DNA from: RFSX01 sp965248155
GTDB taxonomy: Bacteria; Bacteroidota; Bacteroidia; Chitinophagales; Saprospiraceae
NCBI GenBank assembly: GCA_965248155.1
Contig: CBDFIO010000002.1
Coordinates: forward strand, 806,001 to 870,000
Direction of reading: 5' to 3'
Length of the DNA stretch: 64,000 nt
Of the stretch, positions 35,753 through 42,891 are shown piece by piece. How positions within the stretch are numbered: the stretch's first letter is position 1; each line of letters opens with the position of its first letter. The notes under the pieces are model-generated. The model was not told the origin of the DNA and did no database searches. It saw only the letters and a list, made by a program, of their open reading frames with translations. The translations under genes and the position numbers were made by a program.

Positions 35753-36535
35753 TTATTGTCCTTTAAAATCTGGTTTCCTCTTTTCAAGGAACGCCTGGAC
35801 ACCTTCTTTATAATCATATGTCTGTCCTGCTGCAATTTGATATTCGGCTTCTACTCCCAGTTGATCTTCAAAGGAATTACAAAGACCTGTATTGAATGCT
35901 TTTTTGGTTAAACCCAATCCTTTTGTTGGCATATTCGATAATTTTCTAGCCATGGCAAGTGAGGCTTCAGAGAAGTCTTCTTCAGAAAAATATTTATAAA
36001 TCATCCCTATTCTTTCGGCTTCAATGGCGTCTACTTTATCTCCAAGCATAGCTAGTGCTATTGCTTTTTGGAATCCAACCAATCTTGGCAGCGAATAGCT
36101 TCCTCCTGTATCGGGAACAAGACCAATTTTACTAAAAGCTTGAATAAATGTAGCGGACTCCTTAGCTACAATGATATCACAAATTAATGCCAGATTTGCA
36201 CCCGCTCCTGCTGCAACCCCGTTGACGGCAGCAATAACAGGCTTTGGTATATTATATATGGCGAGAGCCATAGGCGTATAATGTTGTTTAACAATATCTC
36301 CAATTTCTAATCCATTATCAGGGTCCGTAACTTCTTTCAGATCCTGACCTGCACAAAAGGCTCTACCATTTCCTGTAATATATATGGCACGTATATCATC
36401 ATTTTCTTCACACTCTTTCATTGCTTTAAGGAAAGCCATGGCCATTTCTTTATTGACACTGTTGTAGCTTTCCGGTCGATTGAAGATGATTTTGGCGACA
36501 TGACCATCTCTTTCAAATAAAAGTGTATCGCTCAT
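35753..36535 (-). CDS. paaG: epoxyphenylacetyl-CoA isomerase PaaG (enoyl-CoA hydratase family)
   Basis: PaaG isomerises 1,2-epoxyphenylacetyl-CoA to oxepin-CoA. The 260-residue crotonase-fold protein has the CoA-binding RAFCAGQDLKEV block and the oxyanion-hole region VAAGAGANLALICDIIVAKE, FIQAFSKIGLVPDTGGSYSL. The AGQDL and LVPDTGGSY motifs fit PaaG better than PaaF. It follows paaD by three bases and precedes paaH. I see no separate paaF, so one crotonase may do both steps or paaF lies elsewhere. Confidence 0.88.
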   Translation of the reverse strand: MSDTLLFERDGHVAKIIFNRPESYNSVNKEMAMAFLKAMKECEENDDIRAIYITGNGRAFCAGQDLKEVTDPDNGLEIGDIVKQHYTPMALAIYNIPKPVIAAVNGVAAGAGANLALICDIIVAKESATFIQAFSKIGLVPDTGGSYSLPRLVGFQKAIALAMLGDKVDAIEAERIGMIYKYFSEEDFSEASLAMARKLSNMPTKGLGLTKKAFNTGLCNSFEDQLGVEAEYQIAAGQTYDYKEGVQAFLEKRKPDFKGQ

Positions 36536-36538
36536 AAT

Positions 36539-37042
36539 TTATTTTAGACATTTAAAATAATCAAAGGGCTCCAAACAATCTTCACATTTAAATAGAGCTT
36601 TGCAGGCAGTAGAACCAAATTGAGACACCATTTTAGTATTGTTTGACCCGCAATTAGTACATTTTATAATTCTTTCTCCTTCCAGTAAAGCTCTTTTATC
36701 CAAGCTTTCTTCAAGCGGGGCAGCAATACCATATTCTTCTAATTTTTGTCGCCCTCGCTGGCTTATCATATCAGTAGACCATGCAGGAGACAAAACAAGT
36801 TCAACATAGGTGTCAAATCCAAGATTATCTATGGCTTCCTTGATATCAAATGCTATCGTATCCATAGCCGGGCATCCTGAATAGGTAGGAGTTAACTTGA
36901 TAAAAACCTTTTTTTCTTCCACTTTTACATCCTTGACAATGCCCATGTCCATTATGGATAAAACTGGAATTTCAGGATCAGAGATGGATACCAATGTGTC
37001 ATGGATTAATTGATTGTCGATATTTAGAGAAATATCTACCAT
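36539..37042 (-). CDS. paaD: phenylacetyl-CoA epoxidase subunit PaaD
   Basis: PaaD is a MIP18-family protein needed to mature the PaaABCE epoxidase, probably in iron-centre assembly. The 167-residue product has the SISDPEIPVLSIMDMGIVKD opening, the TPTYSGCPAMD loop and a C-terminal zinc ribbon with CTNCGS and CEDC. It overlaps paaC by seven bases, so translation is coupled. Confidence 0.94.
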   Translation of the reverse strand: MVDISLNIDNQLIHDTLVSISDPEIPVLSIMDMGIVKDVKVEEKKVFIKLTPTYSGCPAMDTIAFDIKEAIDNLGFDTYVELVLSPAWSTDMISQRGRQKLEEYGIAAPLEESLDKRALLEGERIIKCTNCGSNNTKMVSQFGSTACKALFKCEDCLEPFDYFKCLK

Positions 37043-37788
37043 TCAAGATTGGGGTGCGCACGTTGCATGTATTGTAATTGATTAAGGATGTATCCGAAAT
37101 GTTCGGAATGAATACCTTGTTTTCCTTTGTCATAGAACCGACGGCTTTCCGGAATTGTAATCGATGCTTGATTAAAAATTTCAGAACATCTTTCATCAAA
37201 AGCCTTCTTGACCAATTCTAAATCAGGTGCGATAGTCTGTTTTGACAATTCGAGTTCAACTTCAGAAATTTGAAATAATTCCTCAGTATAAGGAAACAGA
37301 TAATCTATGGCGGCCTGCATACGATTATGACTTTCTTCAGTTCCGCCCCCTAATCTTTTCACCCACTCAGAAGAAAATCTAACATGATAACGAGCTTCCT
37401 TAATTGATTTTTGTGCTATGGCATTGAGTTGTGTATCCTTACTTTGGCACAAGCCTTCAAGTAATGGAAGATGATAAGCATCAAAAAGAAATTGACGCGC
37501 TATGACATGGGCAAAATCTATATTTTTTTGTTCTACAAGAAGAACATTATAATATTCTCTTTCATCTCTCAAAAATGCGATGGAGTCTTCAGTTGAATTC
37601 CCTCCTTTAATTTGTGCAGCATATTGAAAATAAGATCTGACTTGACCGAATAAATCCAAAGACATATTTGTTAGAGCGATATCCGTTTCAAGACTGGGTC
37701 CATGTCCACATAATTCAGAAAGACGATGACCCAGAATCATCGAGTTATCTCCCAACATTAACACGTATCGATACAGTTTTTTATCCAT
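37036..37788 (-). CDS. paaC: phenylacetyl-CoA epoxidase subunit PaaC
   Basis: PaaC is the structural four-helix partner of PaaA in the multicomponent monooxygenase. The 250-residue product has LGDNSMILGHRLSELCGHGP, ALTNMSLDLFGQVRSYFQYA and SIKEARYHVRFSSEWVKRLG, matching the family, with some ligand-like Glu/His residues kept but no full di-iron set, as expected. Start ATG 37788 abuts the paaB stop. Confidence 0.95.
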   Translation of the reverse strand: MDKKLYRYVLMLGDNSMILGHRLSELCGHGPSLETDIALTNMSLDLFGQVRSYFQYAAQIKGGNSTEDSIAFLRDEREYYNVLLVEQKNIDFAHVIARQFLFDAYHLPLLEGLCQSKDTQLNAIAQKSIKEARYHVRFSSEWVKRLGGGTEESHNRMQAAIDYLFPYTEELFQISEVELELSKQTIAPDLELVKKAFDERCSEIFNQASITIPESRRFYDKGKQGIHSEHFGYILNQLQYMQRAHPNLEW

Positions 37789-38072
37789 TATATATGTTTC
37801 AGTTCCGTCGGTAATTTGTAAAAAGTCGGATGTCTGTAGACTTTATCTTTTGCTGGTTCAAACAATTCTCCACTTTTTTCGGGATTTGAGGCAGTAATAT
37901 ATTTGGATTCAACAACCCAAAGACTTACACCTTCCATCCTTCTGGTATATACATCTCGTGCATTTTCAAGCGCCATTTCGGCATCAGAAGCATGGAGGCT
38001 TCCTACATGTCTGTGTTCTAAACCATTTTTACTTCTTATAAAAACTTCCCAAATTGGCCAATCTCTATTCAT
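37788..38072 (-). CDS. paaB: phenylacetyl-CoA epoxidase subunit PaaB
   Basis: The 94-residue PaaB bridges PaaAC dimers. The diagnostic start WPIWEVFIRSKNGLEHRHVG, then SLHASDAEMALENARDVYTR, and the closing YRHPTFYKLP are all present. It lies 47 bp downstream of paaA and shares one base with paaC. Confidence 0.95.
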   Translation of the reverse strand: MNRDWPIWEVFIRSKNGLEHRHVGSLHASDAEMALENARDVYTRRMEGVSLWVVESKYITASNPEKSGELFEPAKDKVYRHPTFYKLPTELKHI

Positions 38073-38119
38073 ATTATTAGTTTATTAAGTTCACTATTTA
38101 AAAGCGCTAACAGTCCAAA

Positions 38120-39067
38120 CTATATAGCTTGTTTTAGTTTAGCTTTTTCAGCATATGCCATAGCAGCGTCTCTGACCCAAGCTCCTTTTTCCCATGCATT
38201 GGTTCTGGCAGCAATTCGTTCCTTATTACAAGGTCCATTCCCTTTGACTACATTCCAGAATTCTTCCCAATCTATAGGACCAAAATCATAATGCTTTCTT
38301 TCTTCATTCCATTTAAGTTCAGGATCTGGAACTGATATCCCTAAAATTTCTGCCTGAGGAACTGTGTTATCAATAAATTGCTGTCTGAGTTCGTCGTTAG
38401 TTTTCAGTTTTATTTTCCACTTCATAGACAATTCAGTATGTGTGGATTCAGAATCTGTGGGTCCAAACATCATCAAGGAAGGCCACCACCATCTATTCAA
38501 GGCATCTTGTGCCATTGCTTTTTGTGCTTCGGAACCTCTGCAAAGTGTAAGCATGATTTCGAATCCTTGTCTTTGGTGAAAACTTTCTTCTTTACAAATC
38601 CGAACCATTGCCCTTGCATATGGACCATAAGAAGTACGAGTTAACATAACTTGATTTATAATCGCTGCACCGTCGACCAACCATCCAATGGCACCCATGT
38701 CTGCCCATGTTAATGCGGGGTAATTGAATATGCTTGAATATTTAGCTTTTCCGGATAATAATTGCTCGGTGAGTTCATTTCTGCTTATTCCCAAAGTTTC
38801 CGTTGCACTATATAAATATAAGCCATGGCCTGCCTCATCTTGTATTTTTGCTAATAAGGCAACTTTTCTTCTCAAACTTGGTGCTCTTGTGATCCAATTG
38901 CCTTCCGGGAGCATGCCTACGATCTCAGAATGAGCATGTTGGCTTATCTGTCGAATGTGAGTTTTACGATATTTTTCAGGCATCCAGTCCTTAGGCTCTA
39001 TGTTTTGCCCATCATCTATTTTTTTCTGGAATTCAATTTCTTTTTGGTCAATATCTTTGATCATCAT
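38120..39067 (-). CDS. paaA: phenylacetyl-CoA epoxidase catalytic subunit PaaA
   Basis: PaaA carries the di-iron centre that epoxidises phenylacetyl-CoA. The 315-residue product has both carboxylate/His motifs, DEAGHGLYLYSA and KEESFHQRQGFE, plus MFGPTDSESTHTELSMKWKI and CNKERIAARTNAWEKGAWVR. I start at ATG 39065-39067 (MMIKDIDQKEIEF), seven bp after the paaE stop, rather than at an earlier in-frame start lying inside paaE. It is the second paa gene after paaE. Confidence 0.95.
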   Translation of the reverse strand: MMIKDIDQKEIEFQKKIDDGQNIEPKDWMPEKYRKTHIRQISQHAHSEIVGMLPEGNWITRAPSLRRKVALLAKIQDEAGHGLYLYSATETLGISRNELTEQLLSGKAKYSSIFNYPALTWADMGAIGWLVDGAAIINQVMLTRTSYGPYARAMVRICKEESFHQRQGFEIMLTLCRGSEAQKAMAQDALNRWWWPSLMMFGPTDSESTHTELSMKWKIKLKTNDELRQQFIDNTVPQAEILGISVPDPELKWNEERKHYDFGPIDWEEFWNVVKGNGPCNKERIAARTNAWEKGAWVRDAAMAYAEKAKLKQAI

Positions 39068-39074
39068 ATAAATT

Positions 39075-40151
39075 TTAGCTGTCGAAATCAACAATAACTT
39101 TATCGGAGATGGGGATAGCTTGACAACAGAGGATATATCCCTTTTCTAATTCTTCCTCTTCCAATCCATAATTTACTAATAAATTCACATCACCTTCAAG
39201 TAATTTGGCTTTACAAGTACAACATACACCGCCTTTACAGGCAAAAGGTAAGTCTGACGAATGTGAAAGTGCAGCATCTAAAATATTATCAGAACCCTGA
39301 GGAATTTCAAATTTTAAAGTTTTTCCACCTTCAATGACAGTTATGTCAGAGACAAGCCCTTCGTACTTCTTTTTTGTGTCTTTGATTATTTGTTGTTTTT
39401 CCTCTGAAGAGCTTGTGAATAACTCGAAATGAAGTTTGTTTTTTTCAATGCCGATACTTAAAAGGTAGTCTCTTACAAGAAATATCATTTCTTCCGGTCC
39501 ACACAAAAAATAATGGTCTATCCGCTCTTGATTGACGATTGTCTTAAAAATGATTTTCAGTTTTTCATGATCGATCCGACCATTAAACAAAGGAATATTT
39601 CGTTGTTCCTGAGTAAGAAAATAAAACACCTGGAATCTATTCATGTAAAGATTTTTGAGGGCTTCCAACTCCTCTTTTAACATGATAGACTTGGCATTTT
39701 TATTCGTGTAGAATAGCGTAAAACGCGAAGATGGTTCTTTACTTAAATGCGTTTTAATGATAGATAAAATTGGTGTTATCCCACTTCCAGCTGCAAAAGC
39801 CACATAGTTTCTCTGTTGGCTTGCATCAATATTTACAAAGAAACGACCATCTGGTGGCATACATTCTATAATGTCACCTTCTGATAAATGATGATTGGCA
39901 TATGTAGAATATTTGCCACCGGCGACCTCTTTGATAGCCACTTTCCATTCATTATCATCAACTGAAGAACATAGTGAATAGGAGCGTCGGACTGACTCTC
40001 CATTTATTTCGCTTTTTAGTGTAAGATATTGGCCTTGAGTAAAAGAAAAGATATCCTTATGCTCAGAAGGTACATCAAAGCTTACAACAACGCTGTCTTG
40101 TGTTGTCTTTTGAATATCGATGACCTTGAGTGGGTAAAATTTAGCAGACAT
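39075..40151 (-). CDS. paaE: phenylacetyl-CoA epoxidase reductase PaaE
   Basis: PaaE passes electrons from NAD(P)H to PaaA. It has a FAD domain (YSLCSSVDDNEWKVAIKEV), an NAD domain (FAAGSGITPILSIIKTHL) and a C-terminal plant-type 2Fe-2S domain (CKGGVCCTCKAKLLEG ... YILCCQ). I use ATG 40149-40151 (MSAKFYPLKV); a GTG two codons earlier (40157) is possible. The -7 element ends at 40157, so the transcript would begin at or just before this ATG and may be almost leaderless. It is first in the order E-A-B-C-D-G-H-Z-E1. Confidence 0.93.
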   Translation of the reverse strand: MSAKFYPLKVIDIQKTTQDSVVVSFDVPSEHKDIFSFTQGQYLTLKSEINGESVRRSYSLCSSVDDNEWKVAIKEVAGGKYSTYANHHLSEGDIIECMPPDGRFFVNIDASQQRNYVAFAAGSGITPILSIIKTHLSKEPSSRFTLFYTNKNAKSIMLKEELEALKNLYMNRFQVFYFLTQEQRNIPLFNGRIDHEKLKIIFKTIVNQERIDHYFLCGPEEMIFLVRDYLLSIGIEKNKLHFELFTSSSEEKQQIIKDTKKKYEGLVSDITVIEGGKTLKFEIPQGSDNILDAALSHSSDLPFACKGGVCCTCKAKLLEGDVNLLVNYGLEEEELEKGYILCCQAIPISDKVIVDFDS

Positions 40152-40156
40152 GGACA

Positions 40157-40187
40157 CAAAACTAACAAATGTTAGTTAGATAGTCAA
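40157..40187 (-). promoter_or_regulatory. paaE promoter with embedded TetR-type operator
   Basis: Minus strand: TTG (40187-40185), 20 bp, then TAGTTTTG (40164-40157), a full Bacteroidota promoter. Between and across the elements lies the palindrome aactaaca-AA-tgttagtt (40160-40177, 8-bp arms, perfect). It resembles PaaR-type ACTnAC...GTnAGT sites of TetR regulators, and a tetR gene ends at 40188. Repression by occlusion is inferred. Confidence 0.75.
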
Positions 40188-40754
40188 TTATTTGCTTTGC
40201 AAGCCATATATCAGACTTTTAACCATTTCTTGTTCCAATTTTTTAACATTAGAACCCGGATATTTTGTGTACCACGAATAGAGCCATCTTAATGTTGATA
40301 AAACAGAAAAACTAGCCGTTTCGATATTATCAAAATGTAATGACTTTTCTTTTTTACAATTCATCATTACATCCTTGAAGGCCTTTTCGTAGTTGTCTCT
40401 TAATTTCAAAAATTGTTTGACGGATGTATCATCAAGGTGCACCCACTCATTAGGAATCAGAGATATTGAATCTGTATATTTTACGGTCATTTGAACATGT
40501 AGGCACACAAGGGCTTCCAGTTTATCTATAGAAGAGGATTGCGTTTTTTTAATGCTGCTCATTCCATCTGTGAATTCCTGAGCGACTCTTAATAGTAACT
40601 CGGATAAAACAGCTTGTTTGGAAGAGATGTGATTATATAGGCTGGCTGCTTCCATATTCATTTCTCTGGCTATATCGCGCATCGAAGAAGCGGAGTATCC
40701 TTTCTTTCTAAAGAGCTTTGCAGCACAATTTAATATTTGATTTTTACGAGTAAT
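40188..40754 (-). CDS. TetR-family regulator of the paa operon, start unclear
   Basis: The frame encodes a complete TetR DNA-binding domain (SITRKNQILNCAAKLFRKKG, YSASSMRDIAREMNMEAASL, YNHISSKQAVLSEL) and an all-helical C-terminus to 40188. No ATG, GTG or TTG lies between the upstream in-frame stop and the HTH. The listed end assumes ATT at 40752-40754. ATG starts exist there only in another frame (MLYNSTKYYS-stop), so a one-base loss is likely; the first in-frame ATG (40682) would cut off helix 1. Presumed to sense phenylacetyl-CoA and bind the palindrome at 40160-40177. Either an unusual start or a broken repressor. Confidence 0.75.
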   Translation of the reverse strand: MTRKNQILNCAAKLFRKKGYSASSMRDIAREMNMEAASLYNHISSKQAVLSELLLRVAQEFTDGMSSIKKTQSSSIDKLEALVCLHVQMTVKYTDSISLIPNEWVHLDDTSVKQFLKLRDNYEKAFKDVMMNCKKEKSLHFDNIETASFSVLSTLRWLYSWYTKYPGSNVKKLEQEMVKSLIYGLQSK

Positions 40755-41011
40755 ACTTTGTTGAATTATAGAGCATAAATACCATTTTTAAAAATCATAG
40801 ACAATTGAATACGTAAAAATCAATTTCTCTTATTGAGTTGATTTAAAATAATTCTATGATGTCCTGAGGAATATGCACTTCAAATTCCGCTTATTAATGA
40901 ATTGTTGAACTAAGTTAACGAGTGGAGAAAGAAGTGTTTGAAGTTGAATTAATTTTTCAAGATGCTTTTGAATCTGGCTTAATGGCTACCTTTATTTTCA
41001 AATACATTGAC

Positions 41012-41320
41012 ATGATTTTTTTCAAAACAATAATTTCATTTATTAAAGACAGGGCGTACAGAGACCTACTTATAACCTCTTCATTTATTTTGGTAATAGG
41101 AAGTGTAGTTTATCACTATTTAGAGGGATGGAGCTGGATTGATTCTTTATATTTTTCAGTAATTACTTTAACCACGATTGGTTATGGGGATTTTTCACCT
41201 GTGACAGATGGTGGCAAGCTGTTTACTATAATTTATATCATCATCGGATTAGGAATGATACTAAATTTTATACACGCTATCTATAACCATTATGCAGAAT
41301 CAAAATCTTGGAAAGCTTAA
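41012..41320 (+). CDS. two-helix potassium channel protein
   Basis: With the start at ATG 41012 (MIFFKTIISFIKDRAYRDLL) the protein has 102 residues: span 1 LLITSSFILVIGSVVYHYL, pore helix and selectivity filter TLTTIGYGDFSP, and span 2 LFTIIYIIIGLGMILNFI, the Ion_trans_2 fold. The TIGYGD filter marks potassium selectivity. A GTG at 40922 would add 30 residues but starts abnormally. There is no RCK domain or other partner nearby. It is divergent from the paa regulator. Confidence 0.82.
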   Translation: MIFFKTIISFIKDRAYRDLLITSSFILVIGSVVYHYLEGWSWIDSLYFSVITLTTIGYGDFSPVTDGGKLFTIIYIIIGLGMILNFIHAIYNHYAESKSWKA

Positions 41321-41332
41321 TCTGATATTAGA

Positions 41333-41734
41333 TTAGATATATCTTCCTTCATAATAATTTTTCATCCAATAGAATTGAAAAAGGATTACCGGGACCAGGA
41401 TAAATAAATGTTTAGGAATACTACTTAAAATTTGAATATTATTAATCAGAGAAACTTCAAAACTCAAAGCAGAAAATCTTTGAAAAAGATCAGATAGAAT
41501 CGGAATATCTGAACCAGTACTATTTTGTAAAGCATAAACTACTAAGGCCATTACAATTATGCTAAGAAGAAGAATGATTTTTTTAGGGATTAAAGACTGA
41601 TTGTCTACACGAATGGCGGATTGCTCTAATTCTAATTGTTTAATAACGGTAGATACCATACCCTGGGGTGCAGATTCATGAGCTGTTGATTTTATAAGCT
41701 CCTTAAATGTTTGTTCGTCATTCAGTGATACCAT
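41333..41734 (-). CDS. membrane partner of the ECF sigma factor, putative anti-sigma
   Basis: Starting at ATG 41732-41734 (MVSLNDEQTFKELI) the protein has 133 residues. It has a short cytoplasmic N-terminus, a span at IILLLSIIVMALVVYAL and a second hydrophobic stretch at HLFILVPVILFQFYW. It has no recognised anti-sigma motif. The case rests on its position 17 bp after the sigma gene on the same strand and on its one-cytoplasmic-tail membrane form. Confidence 0.6.
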   Translation of the reverse strand: MVSLNDEQTFKELIKSTAHESAPQGMVSTVIKQLELEQSAIRVDNQSLIPKKIILLLSIIVMALVVYALQNSTGSDIPILSDLFQRFSALSFEVSLINNIQILSSIPKHLFILVPVILFQFYWMKNYYEGRYI

Positions 41735-41751
41735 AATTGTATGATTCAAAA

Positions 41752-42321
41752 TTATATCAAATTTTCTTTTAATTGCGGATTTTTTAAAATCCTGTATAAT
41801 TGTTTCCGGCTTCTGTGCAATTTTACCTTAATGTTGCTTTCTGTTAAATCAGTGATTTCACATATGTCCTTAATCGGTAATTCTTCAAAATAATAGGCCA
41901 TAATTATAAAGCGATCATCTTCTGATAATTCGTCAAGCGCATTAATGATAATGGCCTTCTTTTCTTGTGCTTCAATAGAATCAAGAACATTTGTTGTTTC
42001 AGTCCAGTTTTCCTTTTCATTTACACTGACATCATATGTTTCTCTGTTTCTTTTATCTTTTCTGATTCTGTTCAAACATTCATTATAGCTTATTCTATAG
42101 ACCCAAGCACCAAATGCAGAAAAGCTTTGATATTGCGAAATGCATTTAAATATTTTAATAAGAACTTCCTGACAAAGATCTTCTGCGTCTTGCCTGTTTT
42201 TCAACATTCTTACCGCGAGAGTAAATATCATATCCTGATATTTAGTAGCCAGTTTTCCGTACGCTTTGATATCTCCTTTTTGAGAAGATTGAATTAATAT
42301 AAGTTCCTCGTCCTTATGCAT
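41752..42321 (-). CDS. ECF RNA polymerase sigma factor
   Basis: The 189-residue sigma-70 family protein has region 2 (YGKLATKYQDMIFTLAVRML, DAEDLCQEVLIKIFKCI, FGAWVYRISYNECLNRIRKD) and region 4 (LSEDDRFIIMAYYFEELPIK, ITDLTESNIKVKLHRSRKQL), with no region 3, so it is an ECF sigma factor. Its promoter (GTAACC-N16-TGTC) matches the one upstream of the divergent gene, as expected for autoregulation. The membrane protein downstream is the probable anti-sigma factor. Confidence 0.94.
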   Translation of the reverse strand: MHKDEELILIQSSQKGDIKAYGKLATKYQDMIFTLAVRMLKNRQDAEDLCQEVLIKIFKCISQYQSFSAFGAWVYRISYNECLNRIRKDKRNRETYDVSVNEKENWTETTNVLDSIEAQEKKAIIINALDELSEDDRFIIMAYYFEELPIKDICEITDLTESNIKVKLHRSRKQLYRILKNPQLKENLI

Positions 42322-42330
42322 TTCATACTA

Positions 42331-42358
42331 TTGACAACTGATATAAGATATCGGTTAC
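42331..42358 (-). promoter_or_regulatory. ECF-type promoter of the sigma gene
   Basis: Minus strand: GTAACC (42358-42353), 16 bp, TGTCAA (42336-42331), ten bp before the sigma ATG. The sequence around GTAACC (ATTTGTAACCGAT, 42362-42350) is repeated perfectly, in the opposite direction, at 42400-42412. Confidence 0.72.
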
Positions 42359-42403
42359 AAATAATCCAATAAATCTTATTATTAATAAAAGATACGAAGA
42401 TTT

Positions 42404-42431
42404 GTAACCGATCAGGAATTTCGCGTGTCTA
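42404..42431 (+). promoter_or_regulatory. ECF-type promoter of the DUF6249-like gene
   Basis: GTAACC (42404-42409), 16 bp, TGTCTA (42426-42431), about 42 bp before the ATG at 42473. It has the same element and spacing as the sigma gene promoter on the other strand, and an identical 13-bp -35 block (ATTTGTAACCGAT). This is strong evidence that the sigma factor transcribes both. Confidence 0.72.
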
Positions 42432-42472
42432 TAATTCGTCAAAACAAATTAAATCACTTAAAAAATAAAGTA

Positions 42473-42835
42473 ATGGAAGAATTTTTAGTCTTGGTAGTCA
42501 TCTTTGGAACATTTTTCGGCGTGTTATATCTTTTCTTTAGCACACGGCACAAAGAAAGAATGGCTTTGATTGAACAAGGACAAAACGCTGACTTATTTAT
42601 GACATCGAAAAGAAGAACGGCCATGCCTCTATATGCCATCTTACTTATTAATATGGGTATTCTTGCTATAGGTGTAGGATTAGGAGTTATTATCGGTCAA
42701 GCCCTTCAAATGGGTGGTATGGATGATGATATTAGTTTACCTAGTTCAATATTTATATGCATAGGAATAGCGTTGCTTACTGGCTTTTATATTACCAGAA
42801 AATATGATAAAAAGTACAGAGAAGATTTAGATTAG
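42473..42835 (+). CDS. small membrane protein, DUF6249-like
   Basis: ATG 42473 (MEEFLVLVVIFGTFFGVLYL) gives 120 residues with spans at the N-terminus, at AILLINMGILAIGVGLGVII and at IFICIGIALLTGFYI. The RHKERMALIEQGQNADLF motif after span 1 is typical of DUF6249 proteins, which often sit beside ECF sigma genes. Upstream in-frame ATG 42425 falls on the promoter -10 and is discarded. Likely a target of the divergent sigma factor. Confidence 0.78.
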   Translation: MEEFLVLVVIFGTFFGVLYLFFSTRHKERMALIEQGQNADLFMTSKRRTAMPLYAILLINMGILAIGVGLGVIIGQALQMGGMDDDISLPSSIFICIGIALLTGFYITRKYDKKYREDLD

Positions 42836-42851
42836 TCTTCAAGTGCATTTT

Positions 42852-42888
42852 CTTGATTATTAGTACCTTGGGTATTACTATAATCAAG
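42852..42888 (+). other. hairpin just ahead of the giant protein gene
   Basis: cttgattat (42852-42860) pairs with ataatcaag (42880-42888), and further pairs with one bulge continue inward (tagta/tact). It ends three bp before the ATG at 42892 and has no T run, so it is not a terminator. It could limit ribosome access or mark a DNA-binding site. Only the structure is seen; the role is unknown. Confidence 0.45.
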
Positions 42889-42891
42889 TGA

